This document shows positions 46,336 to 57,397 of a stretch of 64,000 bases of DNA, in pieces; position 1 is the first letter of the stretch; the number at the start of each line of letters is the position of its first letter. The stretch spans positions 434,001 to 498,000 of the forward strand of contig MOWL01000088.1 in NCBI GenBank assembly GCA_002110485.1, in the 5' to 3' direction. This stretch comes from Emergomyces orientalis (taxonomy: Eukaryota; Ascomycota; Eurotiomycetes; Onygenales; Ajellomycetaceae). A model generated the notes under the pieces. The model did not search any database, was not told the DNA's origin, and saw only the letters and a list, made by a program, of their open reading frames with translations. The position numbers were made by a program, and so were the translations under genes.

Positions 46336-47327
46336 AAGGAAAGAAATTCTTATCAAATAAAAAGTTAAAACAAAATTGGCTAAAACAATGTATGAATTTA
46401 TAAAAACTCCGAATGCATTATCCTCTAGACGACACTTTACGCTCACTATATTTCCATTCCTTTAGGCGTCGTACACACTCTCTTCTTCCCTCCCCCTGCC
46501 CTTGTTTTCAGTTTCGTCCCCTCCAATATCCCGTCCCCTCCCCCCTAATTAATATCCCAAGTATCGCGTTCGTATTTCTGCCTCAAAGAAGAAAGAAAGA
46601 AAAAAAAGGTTTAAACTAAAATATATATAGGTAAGTATCCCTGATGCCCCTCCAAGTATCCATATCCATTATACCTGTTATTTTTATTTTTATATTTTCG
46701 CTTTCCGTCCTAAACCTTTCCTTCCCGTTTCCAGTTTCCCAATTGGTTTTGTTGTTTTCATGTGTCTCGTAAGTAAATGAGTGCATTATTATTAAATTTG
46801 GGGGGGTTTTTTGTTTTTTTTTGTTTTTTTTCGGTTTCCCTTGCTTTTCCTTCTTTCTCAAAAAAGTAGAGAAAGAATTCCGTTGATCGATAGATATTGG
46901 GGCGCGTGGTGGGGATTTTTTCATATGATTTTGTTTTCATGTCGTGTCGGGAATGGAAGTTGGTCGTATAAGCAAAAAGAGGGATGGTGTAAAAAGAAGA
47001 GAAAAAAGAAAGCAAGCAAGAAAGAAAGAAAGACACAAGATGTATCTATATCGCGGAGAGAGATTCTTTTTGGCGTGAAAAAGTTGGAAAAAAAAGTAAA
47101 AGAATATACGTATCTCCTTCCCTTCTTTTGTACAGTAGCATGAAAAACTCGTGCCTTTTCAAACAGGGATTTCAAGCTACCAATGGTCCTGGTGTCGTTC
47201 CTGGTATACAATTTGCTTTTCAACATCGACGAACGGTTTCTATACCATTTGCCCAAATTCCCCTTCAGCATACATGGGCTAGAGTACGCTCAACATCGGC
47301 TTCATGTCAATTTTTTTGTTTTCTTCC

Positions 47328-48993
47328 TCAAGATTTGCTAAACCGTTTAAAGAAACTCTTCCGCTTCTCAGGGCCCGCCGTAGCAGCAGCAGCAGGAGCA
47401 GCAGGAGAATGAGGCGAAGAGGTAGAGAAAGATGCAACCGGCTTCCGGGCGACGGACGGCTTGTTGCTAAGACCCGCACCACCACCACCTTTAGGGGGTA
47501 CACCGGGAGTACCGTAGGCCTGACTGTTGTAGTTATTGTGAGATGGGTCCTGGTAATACCCGTTATTATTACCGCTGGGGGATTGTGGGTAGTCGAGATC
47601 TGGCGCGCCGCCAAAGCCGTTGAAACCGTATACTTCTGCTGGGGGTTGCTCTGGTTGTCTCTGATGTTGCTGTTGCTGTTGCTGTTGTTGTCGATGCATA
47701 AGGCCATCGTCCCCGGTGCTGTTTATGGAGCTTGGGTCTGTGTATGTTGCCAATACGTCGGAGCTGGAGCCGGATGCAGATGCATAATTATCACTTGGCG
47801 GATACTGTGGCGGTGGTGGTTGTTGTTGTTGTTGTTGCTGCTGCTGGGGGTAATGATGTTGGTTGTTGCCGTTGTTGTATCCCTGCGTGTGCGGATCGGC
47901 ATTCATCCGTCCACCATGGCGAGGCGGGCGTGGCGGGTATGTACCATTGTTATTGTAGCCGTTACTATATCCGTTATAATTCCCACCTCCATGGCTTTCA
48001 GCATAGCTGTCTGGCCTTGATGGGGCTGGGCGGTGGGCTGAGTAGTTGGCCTGCTCGCTGTATCCCCCGTTCCGATGATTGCTAGGTCCTCCGGCTGCTC
48101 CCCCTCCTCGATCTAGACGTTGTGGGGTTAGCCTTGGCGGACCCATAGCAAGAAAATGGAAAAGGAAGATCCGAAACGGGAGTAAACTGGGGATTTAAAA
48201 AGGAATGGCAGCAAGGGAGAAAGAAGGATTATGGCGCTTCAAACGTACCTCCATAATAGCTACTTCGTCGACTGTAACCACCATTTGTACTCTCGTCTTA
48301 ACCCAGCAGTCAGTATGTACGTTTTTTCTTTCTTTTTCGTAGAGCTAGATTTGCATATATATGGAAATCTACAATTCATACCTGGTCGAGAATACGACGC
48401 CCTCCGATTCATATAATTCCCATCAATGGCCGCCTCGAACGAACGAATCGTATCCAACGGGCGTTCAAATCGATGGCGCGTGGGATTTGATAGATCAGGA
48501 TCAGCTGTAGAGTAGATTTTCCACAGTCAATTGTACTGACGCAACAAAGCAAACCCCAGAAGAAGTCTTCAAAAGGTAAAGAATCTGCTCACTGATCGGA
48601 TTTCCATAGATATCTTTATGTTGGATAGCTCGTAGCGATTCCAAATTTGATTTTTGTAATGCGACGGCAGCTAAATTAAAAAAAATACAAATTAATAAAA
48701 AATAAATAAAATTCCACGTCAGCAAGCCGTCCCCGGTTTTATTCTTATCTTCCAGGGCATTTTGATGTTCAGGACATGTGAAGAGGGAACTTACATGGTT
48801 GCAACTCCTGCATGGCACGAGTGGGGTCTGCATGTGTATGCGGTCTATTTGCTTCTTTCTCCTGGTGCGTCTCTGACAGATTTACTTTGTGATGGGAGCT
48901 GCTGCTTTTGCGTGTTTTGTCTGACTTGTTGCTGCTGCCGGTGAAGCTGAGCACTCGGCTCCGTTTGGGCTTTTCCTGTCCTGGGACCGCCAT
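47328..48993 (-). CDS. DUF2406-family protein with Gln/Asn/Pro-rich C-terminus
   Basis: Function is unknown; DUF2406 occurs only in fungi. Exons on the minus strand, 48993-48795, 48670-48593, 48504-48382, 48296-48249 and 48112-47328, give 410 aa in one frame. The conserved part spans exons 1-4: MQELQPSAVALQKSNLESLR, AIQHKDIYGNPI, DPDLSNPTRHRFERPLDTIR, SFEAAIDGNYMNRR and GYSRRSSYYGG. The last exon encodes a Tyr/Asn/Gly-rich region with Gln runs (two tracts of eight or nine Gln) and ends in the basic KRKSFFKRFSKS. This ending could bind membranes or nucleic acid, which is only a guess. The start MAVPGQEKPKRSRVLSF is Lys/Arg/Ser-rich. The gene is supported by family resemblance and clean splice sites. 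Confidence 0.87.
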
Positions 48994-51158
48994 GTCGCGC
49001 GCGGAGAATTATATGCGGAGTGGTTGAACGAATGAGTCAATGAATAGATGGATGGATGGATGGATGGTTTTGGGTGGATGGGATGGGATGGAAGTGAGCG
49101 GATATAAAAAGTTGATTTAATATTCCTGTTCGTGTAGATACGGGATACAATAAAACGAATGATGAGCGCGATGGGTTGAGTACGGATGCGGAGGTTTCGG
49201 AGCCAACGTATGTCTTGGCCGTTCGGATACGGGAGTGGTTTCTTTCCAGGTTGTGTCGGGCAAAACGCAAAAGTTATGCACACAAGCAGGCGGAGTGCAC
49301 GAGATATCTCGGCCTCAAAGCGCGGAGAGATACGCGGCGGCAGGCAACAAGAGATGAGCGAGTCCAGCGGGGGGATAGAAAAGAGCGATGCGGTTTAAGA
49401 GGGGTTGATGGTCAGCGTGGTCGGCGGGAAGAAGTTCTCAGTGGGACATGTCTCAGATATCCAGCGCCCGTGACGACGACTCTGAATAGAGAGAGAAAAA
49501 GCGCTTGGATTGTAAGAGAATGAGGCAGTAACGAGTGGAAGAGTTGGTTGGTATAAGAGAGACAGAATTCAACGAGGTAGAATGATACTCAATGGCCAGC
49601 TCTCAATCAAAAATAATAGTGAAAGCGGCATGCTTCGAATGGCTATTATTATATGGGGGAGCATTCAGATCAGATTTTACAAATAGATACTGTACCTAGG
49701 CAAGTTATTTTGGAAAAAAAAAATGGTGGCGGGATCTTTTGGCCCAGACTTTCTCTTACATCACTCTTGGGGGCTGAGAGGGCAGGGAGCAATGACATCG
49801 TTGGCCAGCCAGCCAGCGCACACAAGAACAGCACACCTGGGCACACACTAGTTTTGTAGTTTCAGCACAAAAGCCTGAATCCATCGATTTGGACGCGCCA
49901 ACAAGGATATTTATTTTAGAAGCGACATCATACCTCATACCTCATACGCAATTCGCAGCTCTCTCACGCCGAAACCAGCTGGTACCTACAGGAGGTATGT
50001 AATACAGAGAGTTACCATAAAGACCTATCCATCATGAATACTGTTTACTTCCGTGGTAATCCAACGTTGAAGCCAAGGTTTACTATCACGAACAGGACAG
50101 TGTACAACATACAATACCGACATATGAAACACACCCAAAACAAGCCCAGAAACTGTAAGCTGATGGTAGTATTATTACTGTATTAAGTGTACCTCGGTAT
50201 GTTCCAGAAGATAAAAATTACCCCTGGGCCCCTGTGACGGCCAAAAATTACCAAAACATTACCAAAGTTTATTTTTCAACGCTGACGTAACACCCCTATC
50301 ACATGATCTGCCTCGGCTCGCCTTCCACATTAAGACATATCTGAATGGATGGAAACTCAGCCCCTGAAACGAACGTGTGGTGAAGTACAATAAGTACATT
50401 CATTACCAGGTAGGTCTATCTGTCTATTAGATACGTGTAGTTATAATACTAAAGCAGAAGAAATAGCAGGAATAGAGATGCTTTTGTTGTTGAGGTTTTT
50501 AATTTATTTTTTTGTTTTTCGCGAGTTCAGAAAAGAGTGATTTGTGTGTAATAAATTTTTTTTTTTTTTTTTGGTTGGAGTTCATATTTGGTACTATGAT
50601 CGGGACAGAGATACAGGAAAAGTTGTCATGTAGAACAAAACATATGCCGCCTCTCCGTCTTCGAATTGGGAGAGACCGAGAGGAGGGGGGGGGGTCAGGG
50701 ACGGATTCTCAACTTATTAAAAAAAACACATCTCAAGCACAATAAAAGCCGCACAGGTGAGCAGCCGCCTTCTCTATCAGCATTTGATGCCGCTGCTGTC
50801 CAGGGGAGAGAGCAACAAACAACCACACCAAGAAGGGAAAGAGAAAGACAAGAGCGAAAAAACAACAGGAGAAAAGGGGACAAGGGGCCCTTTTAAACCC
50901 CGAAATATCTTCTTTCAGGGCCTTTCCACCCCCATTCCCCTATGTCTTCCCCCTCCCTCCTCTCCTTTCTGGTCTCTTGTTTTTTCTTTTTTTTAAAAAT
51001 ACCCCCATCCCGGGCGCACAAAACAATCGAACGTTTCCGCCCCGCCTCCTCTTTTATTTTTAAACATTTTCCGCCCGACAATTCCCGCACAAATCCCACA
51101 ACCACCCCTCTCCACCACCCAACAAGAAGACTGATCCGACCCCGGTTTCAATCAACGC
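48994..51158. other. Intergenic region, no gene recognised
   Basis: This 2.2-kb region is upstream of the DUF2406 gene and downstream of eL33. It contains a GATG tetramer array (about 49047-49067), GGATG repeats to 49090, a T run at 50557-50572 and polypyrimidine/polypurine tracts at 50930-51000. Open frames at 49176-49523 and 50512-50996 look accidental. Confidence 0.5.
49047..49090. repeat. GATG and GGATG tandem repeats
   Basis: About five GATG units are followed, after a short break, by GGATG units. It lies 50-100 bp upstream of the DUF2406 start codon, so it is in the promoter or 5' leader. Confidence 0.85.
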
Positions 51159-52141
51159 TTAGATGGACGATGGGTACAACATCACTCGTACACTAGCACC
51201 GAAGGACTTGGGGGGGAGATTGTGTCTGAATTGAGCGCGGACGACGCCCGAGTTGCCTGGTAGAATGAAAAACATTTTCTTAGTATTATGAAAAATAAAC
51301 ACGCACCAGCCACCAAAACCAAAATTTAAATTTCTCTCTTGAGGCGCGGAATATTGCTTCTGGGACATTGATTGACGTACCGTGTGTCCGTGTGACCTTG
51401 CCCCAGATCACTCTGATCTTAGAACCCTGAACCTCACGCTTGGCCCGGTAGACGAACGCAACTTTCTTCCCGAGGTAGAAGTTGGCGGCCTTGGAATCTT
51501 CAACACCCTCAAGCTTGATAAGACTATTTTTTATCACACACACATATATTGATTAGCCAGATATTCCCTTTAATTCCGCCGCATTGATCCCCCCCCGATT
51601 GTAAAGCTTTCTGGTAGGAGAAGCAGGGGATAACGGTACCTTGTGTTGGGGTTGGTGGCGCGCTTTCCACGCTGGTAGCTCAGGTGCCGACCCCTAGGAA
51701 AATATCCTGTCAGTTTTCTTCTTCTGTTTCGATGTTTCCCCGTGTTTCACAGTCCCAATCTGTTAAATATTCATGTCCATCCCGAAAATCTAGGTCCAAA
51801 ACCGGGCTCATCACACAACCGATGTAGACCAATTGTAGCACCGAGAGAAAGTGATAGACGGAAAAGATGAGGAGAAATTTCGTCTTACTTGACATATACT
51901 AAATCAATTCAACGGGATATATGTTAGCACACAAGTTCTTAATCATTAAAAAGTAATATCATTTCCTCTTCCTCCCCCCGATGATCAGTTCTTTTCGCCA
52001 GTCGCGCACACGTAAAACACAAAGCGCAGACCACACAGGGCATTCATGATTCTCTCCCGCGACACCCAATCCAACACTCCAGAGAGAGGACGATAAAAAA
52101 AAGAGTCCACACTCACGTCTGTGTCCGTGATCCGAAGGCAT
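51159..52141 (-). CDS. RPL33: 60S ribosomal protein eL33 (L35Ae)
   Basis: This is a structural protein of the cytosolic large ribosomal subunit. Exons on the minus strand, 52141-52117, 51898-51889, 51693-51640, 51523-51381 and 51256-51159, give 109 aa, exactly the family length. Exon 1 codes MPSDHGHR. Exon 2 is a 10-nt micro-exon (TATATGTCAA) needed to read LYVK. Then come GRHLSYQRGKRATNPNTS, LIKLEGVEDSKAANFYLGKK, VAFVYRAKREVQGSKIRVIW, GKVTRTHGNSGVVRAQFRHN, LPPKSFGASVRVMLYPSSI. All are near-identical to eL33 of other eukaryotes. The first intron is 218 nt and the second 195 nt, longer than elsewhere in the window, as is usual at the 5' end of ribosomal protein genes. Confidence 0.97.
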
Positions 52142-53033
52142 GACGGGCCACCGAAAATCTGTGAAAATCTAACGAGAAGAGTGGGAAAAAAAAAGAAGAC
52201 AACCCGGCGACAGAGTGGGTTGAGGGGTTTTCTTTTCCTTCTTCTTTTCTTTTCTTTTCGAAGGGAGAGGGGGGCTCCGGTTTATCGGTTCGTTGGTCGT
52301 CGTCGTTGTCGTTGAAGAAGTTGTAGGTTCGATATCGACAAGTCCCTTTTCTTTGTGGTGGTTTGGTGCGAGTTGTCCCGAATCGAGTATGGGTCAGCGT
52401 TAGCGAGCCCTAAGAGTGGCCGCGCTTTACCCTTTTGGGTGTGGAGGGAGGGGACATGGATCCGATCTCCTCACGTGACAATGGGCTCTTCTACGAGATT
52501 GATATACTTTTGATCTGGGATCAGATCTCTTTTTCCCTTTCTCTTTCTAGTGTTCCGACGGCTTCTACAGCTGGATAGGATCGTGTCAGGATTTGTACCG
52601 AACAAGCAGTGATTTCCACGGCCGGATCTCAATGACTTGAGACATGGGATATCCGATACCTTCGTACATGTTTTTTCGAAGAGGCCCAAACTCTGACTAA
52701 CAAAAATGTACACAGAATGCTGGCAATGTGGAGTAGGTGAATACCGCCCGAGGTCTGCGGCCATAGGGCGCAAAATAATTATTCCTTCCTGCAGTGGCGG
52801 AAGAGGCGGCGTTTGATGAGCAGAGGTGTGTCGTGTGCCTCCACTTCTGCCCTCCGCTGGGACCTTTTACCACACATATTTTTTGTACTTGACTTGACAA
52901 CTTGTTGCCAAAAGTATTTGTCTCCGTGCAAAATTATTGAATTACGAGGAGTTTCATATAAAGTTCTCTGATATATTCTGTGTTCTATCTCGTGATATTT
53001 TTAACGCCAATACAAAGACACTATCGAGGAACC
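52142..53033. promoter_or_regulatory. Divergent promoter region, eL33 and 2OG oxygenase
   Basis: This is the upstream region of the two divergent genes. The eL33 side (52170-52300) has long T/C tracts on the plus strand (A/G on the sense strand), common in fungal ribosomal protein promoters. No gene is seen. Confidence 0.5.
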
Positions 53034-54234
53034 ATGGCCACCACCTTCTCCTCTCTACCCATTGTTGATTTGTCTCCTCTGAAAACCCCTCATGAGTTAA
53101 GCGTGGAGAAGCAGAGGGATCTAGCAAGCCAGCTATACGATGTCTTCGCCACTACAGGATTTGCCTATCTGGTCAATCATCCTTTGAGCTTCGATCACCA
53201 AGCGCTTTTCGACCTGAATAGGGAATTCTTTGCTCTCCCAATCGATGAGAAGATGAAACTGGCTAAAAGGAGTTTCCGTAAGGACCACAACAATACTTAT
53301 CGAGGGTAAACATAGTATTTTTTTATATTTTTTATCTCACCATGTTCCCTCGTTTCTCATTAGCATGGATGCACTGCACTTCGAAAATCATATATTAAAT
53401 TTGGACAGGTACTTTCCGACCCAACCAGATCTTGCCAGTGATAACCTGAAAGAGGGTTTTGAAATAGGGCCTCAAAATTCCATTCCGCAACCGTCAGTAT
53501 CAAACGGTACATCTAACAGTGCCGATTTGCCAAAAATCAATCTCTCCGAACCCAACGTCTGGCCCGCGCCAGCGGTGTTCCCCTCTCGCCAAAAACTCGA
53601 GCAGCTCCACAACGAACTGCAATCTCTCGCATCATCGCTGCTCTCCCTCCTCGCAATTTCTCTTGGTAAAAAGGATGATTTCTTCTCGTCATACTTAACA
53701 GATTCACTGAGCACATTGCGGCTCCTCCACTACCCGTCCAACAACTCCCCGTCTTCAGAGCCATCCACTCTACTTCCACGAGGATTAGGGGAGGAGTTAC
53801 TACCGGACTCCGATTCCGTGAAATTGAGCTGCACCCCGCACACCGACAGCGGTATCCTAACTCTGCTCCATCAGGATGCTACGGGGGGTCTGGAGGTTCA
53901 AAACTCAGATGGGAAATGGGTTGCTGCGCCTTATGTTCCTGGCTCCATCGTCGTAAATATTGGCGACTTGATGGCGAAAGTGTCTGGTGGGCGGTTTGTG
54001 GCTACCATGCATCGTGTCCGTGCTCCTCCACCTGTACCCGCGCCTACAAATTCTGGAAATGCTGGGGTGCAGCAGTTCACTGGTTTTGGTAGATTCAGCG
54101 TGCCCTTTTTCTTCGAACCTGGTGAGAAATGCATTATCAAGTCTGTTGATGACGAGGATGGAGTCGATGCTGTTGTTTATGGCGAGCATTTACGGGCTAA
54201 GATGAAGACTTGGGTTGAGTTTCGTGATCTTTGA
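53034..54234 (+). CDS. 2-oxoglutarate/Fe(II) oxygenase, isopenicillin N synthase-like
   Basis: This non-heme iron oxygenase has an unknown substrate. Two exons, 53034-53305 and 53409-54234, give 365 aa. The intron frame is open, so a retained form is possible, but splicing yields the conserved NTYRGYFP. The N-terminal DIOX_N domain reads LPIVDLSPLKTPHELS, then FATTGFAYLVNHPL and NREFFALPIDEKMKLA. The iron ligands are the HxD in CTPHTDSGILTLLHQD and the distal His in MHRVRAPP. The 2-oxoglutarate Arg is in FGRFSVPFFFEP. NVWPAP is typical of this plant/fungal branch. It stands alone, without neighbouring biosynthetic genes, so I would not assign a secondary-metabolite pathway. Confidence 0.92.
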
Positions 54235-54709
54235 GGGGGCAATATATGTAAGTTGGTTAGATCAGGAGTTGTGCTATGTTACATTTATGTCGGAGATGGA
54301 ATGTTTGTTTGTTCTTGGCTAGGTAACAAAATAGCTGTGCAGTTCCATATATATATTTGTATATCTGGCGATTGGCTTGCCAAAAGAACAGCACCACGAA
54401 TTTTTAAGCGGCAACAGTTCATCAATTGAACGCAAATTCTTTGCCTCTCGGTTTCTTTTTCCTCCTCCTCCTACCTTACTGAACCCTACACCCATCCATC
54501 TCTATCTCTTAGCAAATTTTTCCTTCAAACAACGTCTTTTGTGGACTTTCAGCAACCTTCGTTAAAAAAGAAAGAGGAAACAAATAAAGGAAGCCCAAAA
54601 CCACCACATCACACATTATGCTTCCCATTCTCATGTAACTACGTCATGTACAAGAAAAATAATATCACATATTCTTTCTAAAATAAAGAAAATCAGCAAA
54701 AAGTAATCA
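54235..54709. other. Intergenic region between oxygenase and tRNA
   Basis: This is AT-rich sequence holding the oxygenase 3' end. On the minus strand the tRNA 3' side is followed within 20-50 bp by T-rich sequence on the sense strand (A-rich on plus), fitting RNA polymerase III termination. Confidence 0.5.
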
Positions 54710-54781
54710 TGCCCACACTCGGAATCGAACCGAGGATCTTATCATTACTAGTGATACGCTTTACCACTAAGCCACGCGGGC
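54710..54781 (-). tRNA. tRNA-Thr (anticodon AGT)
   Basis: Read on the minus strand, the 72-nt sequence folds into a full cloverleaf. The acceptor stem GCCCGCG pairs with TGTGGGC (two G-U pairs), and the D stem GCTT pairs with AAGC. The anticodon stem TATCA/TGATA has loop CTAGTAA, and the T arm is CTCGG/CCGAG with loop TTCGATT. The loop gives anticodon AGT, which reads threonine codon ACU and, when A34 becomes inosine, ACC. There is no intron. A box and B box (GGTTCGATTCC) are intact. Confidence 0.95.
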
Positions 54782-55684
54782 GTATCGTGATTATTCAGCA
54801 AAAGCCGGCTTTGGCTGATCTACTCCGTACAGCAAAAATAGACTCACTCCATACATCCCCTCATGCCATTCCCTCATTACTGTCGACGCCAGGATTAGAA
54901 TCAGAGGTCGTTGGCGTCAATTGTCTGAAGAGTCATCGCCGTTAATGGGGATATAGCTCCCTATAGTATGACTGGTTGTATGAGTGAGCTAATTCAAGAA
55001 CGGGAACCTCGCTGACGGTTTTTCTGGCCGAAATGTAACAGAAGGGCTACTCTGCGCAGCTGTTGCCCCCCATGTCGAAACTCCACAAATCCCCCCAAGA
55101 CTCCCCACATAGCCGCAGACCACCCAGAGCTGCAGATCCGCTAGAAGCTGCCTGTCTGCATCGTATGCAGTAAAAAGCCCCTTTGATACTCCCAACTTAA
55201 ATGATCCTTCACGCGAAAGCCCGTCGAATTGGAAAATAGTTGCCAGCATTGGAGTTCCCATGTGAACCCGCCACACTTGTGGCGTCGCCGTCCTTGTTCT
55301 ATACCGTGAAAATGGGGACGATGGCCAATTTCAGAGGGCGTTTCCGGACCAAGCACCTTTTCATAAGACACCATAACTATATATTATCTAGCTTACCGTT
55401 GTATTTCAGAGGCCCAGGCCTCAGCCATGACATTTCCAGCTTCGAGCAGCGGATTAACCTTGGTTCCAATATATATATATCAACCCTATCAGGCCTTCTC
55501 CCGCAACTGGCGACATGTATTTTGCCCAACTGTATTAGCGACAAAGCACCGGGTAGGCCGAAGCCTCCATTGTTATCATTACCCCATATTTTTGTTCACG
55601 ATTGAAAGGTAGGCGCGGGTCTCAAGCTCCACCTATATAGATCAGCGACCTTGAACGAAGTGGTTTGCTGTAACGGCTCAAAAC
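54782..55684. other. Intergenic region downstream of tRNA
   Basis: No gene is seen. A TACTCCGTA motif (reverse of TACGGAGTA) lies at 54821-54829, 40 bp upstream of the tRNA on its sense strand. Frames at 54989-55374 (minus) and 55240-55605 (plus) have no family support. Confidence 0.4.
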
Positions 55685-57397
55685 ATGGAGGGCGCGCCTC
55701 CACATCTGCTACAATTACTGTCGGCTGATCGGTGTGCGCAGGACGTTGAGAATATCAATAACAACGAAAGCAGAGGGAATCCACCCTCCAGCTCGGGCAG
55801 AACCAGTCTTGGAGTTAAATCTCCTATCACGGACATTTCCAGCAAGCCAAAAAATATTACAGCAGGCCCATATGAATACTCCTCGTTGGTTAGATTGTTC
55901 AACGCGGATGGGTACGTCCAAAATGGATGCCAATGGTGAAACCATGTTATCGGAGGTAAGTAATTGAAATCTGCGAGCGCCTGAAGCAAAAAGTACAAGT
56001 GAGTCTGATGCCACCAAATTAACACCCTTGGACTCAAATTCGGCACCCTCACCAGAAATACAGAATTATACAAGGCGCTGTTCTTGATGGCACAAAGTCA
56101 CGATTAATGGAACTTGAAAGCAGTATCGACAGGATTACACAGCTGCTGGGAGACTTCCGGAGTAATGCAGAGCTCTCAGGCTTGCATATTACCCATCCAA
56201 GGCTTTTTAAGCAACTTGACAGACATTTGCAAGCTTCCCCGCCCACCAAGGGCTGGCGTACTCGAAGTTGACGCACCACTTCCTACCCCTGAAGAAGAAA
56301 TCCCGCAGCAATTCGACAAAGAAACTGACAGCAGTAGGGAACCTGCTTCCAATTATATGTTCGGTTACGAAATCGCAGAGGAATCTCACAGCAACGACCC
56401 GCAAGGGAATGCAGAGATTCTCCAAACGGCCTCCCAACAGCCCCAGGCCATGAATCGACAATTCAGTGGCACTTAACAGGCGTTTAACGCGCCGAAAACT
56501 TACCCTTCGGCAATGAGAAGAATCGAACGGCCGCCTGGGAACGAAGCCAACTACAACTACTGGCTCTTCTGCGAAACCAGCTTCTCCCGCAAGCTCCAGC
56601 GCTACTGTGTGGAGCAGGCTTTCCACGTGTTCGACAACCTTCACTCGAACCCAAGTACCGTTTACCAACTGTTCAGATTAGTGCTGGCCGTGAGGGAGAA
56701 AGCGAGGATGCGCGAGTGTTTCGAAAGGCTCATGCATGCCGGTGCCAACGAATCACTGGAAAACGCCTCTCTTCCATTTTATTGCATTGGTGGTGCCGGA
56801 ACACACTATCCTATGTTTGACGATTCAGGAAAACCTCTCTATCCCTCGAAAATGCGGCTCCCCAGACGAATCCTAGGACTTCTGCCAATGCCAGAAACGG
56901 ATTCCAATTCCCTATCAGCCCAACATGATTACCAACAATATCTTGGAATGTTCGGATTTGGGGGCCAGTGGTTCGACTGCAGAGATGTAGAAGGTTATCT
57001 CAGGGAACGTGGGGTTGATGTTGAAAGATCTTCTACATTCGCAGAGATATACGATTCTACCCATCATCCTTCAGGGAGAGATATCTTCCATAAGCCCAAA
57101 AATCTAGGTAGTCAAGCAGAGGAAAACCAACTCAAACGAGCTACTGGTGCTGAGGTTGTCCAAGCAATTCCCGGGAAACCTATACCAGTCCCGCCTAGAT
57201 GCCATCTCGTTCTTGATATTGAAATTTTCTTTAAGCGTGAGACCTCGCCACTACCTATTTCTCTATTCTACATATGTACTAACACACTCTCAGAGCTATT
57301 CCAAAAAGTCGTCATATTGGGTCGAGCGCCTGGTTTCCGACGGACTGGTGTTGAGATTGCTCTCAATCATTCATTAAAGTTGCATGTATTACCCTAA
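55685..57397 (+). pseudogene. Regulator-like gene, interrupted or unresolved multi-exon
   Basis: The best coding part is 56513-57397 (294 aa), with a patterned block including FRLVLAVREKARMRECFERL, SLPFYCIGGAGTHYPMF, MRLPRRILGLLPMP and WFDCRDVEGYLRERGVDVE. I recall such blocks from the C-terminal half of fungal bZIP-like proteins, but I cannot confirm this. Upstream, 56114-56476 is in the same frame and is separated by one TAA (56474-56476), after which the frame reads on through QAFNAPKTYPSA to the ATG at 56513. Further left, a different frame codes a leucine-rich helix (MELESSIDRITQLLGDF, 56108-56160). A frame at 55685-55939 (MEGAPPHLLQLLSADRC) may be a first exon. No clear basic DNA-binding region remains. 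Either introns are hidden here or the gene is decaying. Confidence 0.5.

Larger units (their letters stand above)
45568..47327. other. Convergent intergenic region with simple repeats
   Basis: This is 1.76 kb between VMA21 and the DUF2406 gene. It has an AG dinucleotide array, a long G run and several T/G or A/G homopolymer tracts (46805-46850, 46990-47035). All open frames follow these tracts and look spurious. Confidence 0.5.

Noticed and set aside
47304..48020. Plus-strand open frame of 238 codons with Leu/Val runs
   Set aside because: It is antisense to the Gln/Asn repeats of the DUF2406 gene; the Leu runs are just the complement of CAG/CAA repeats.
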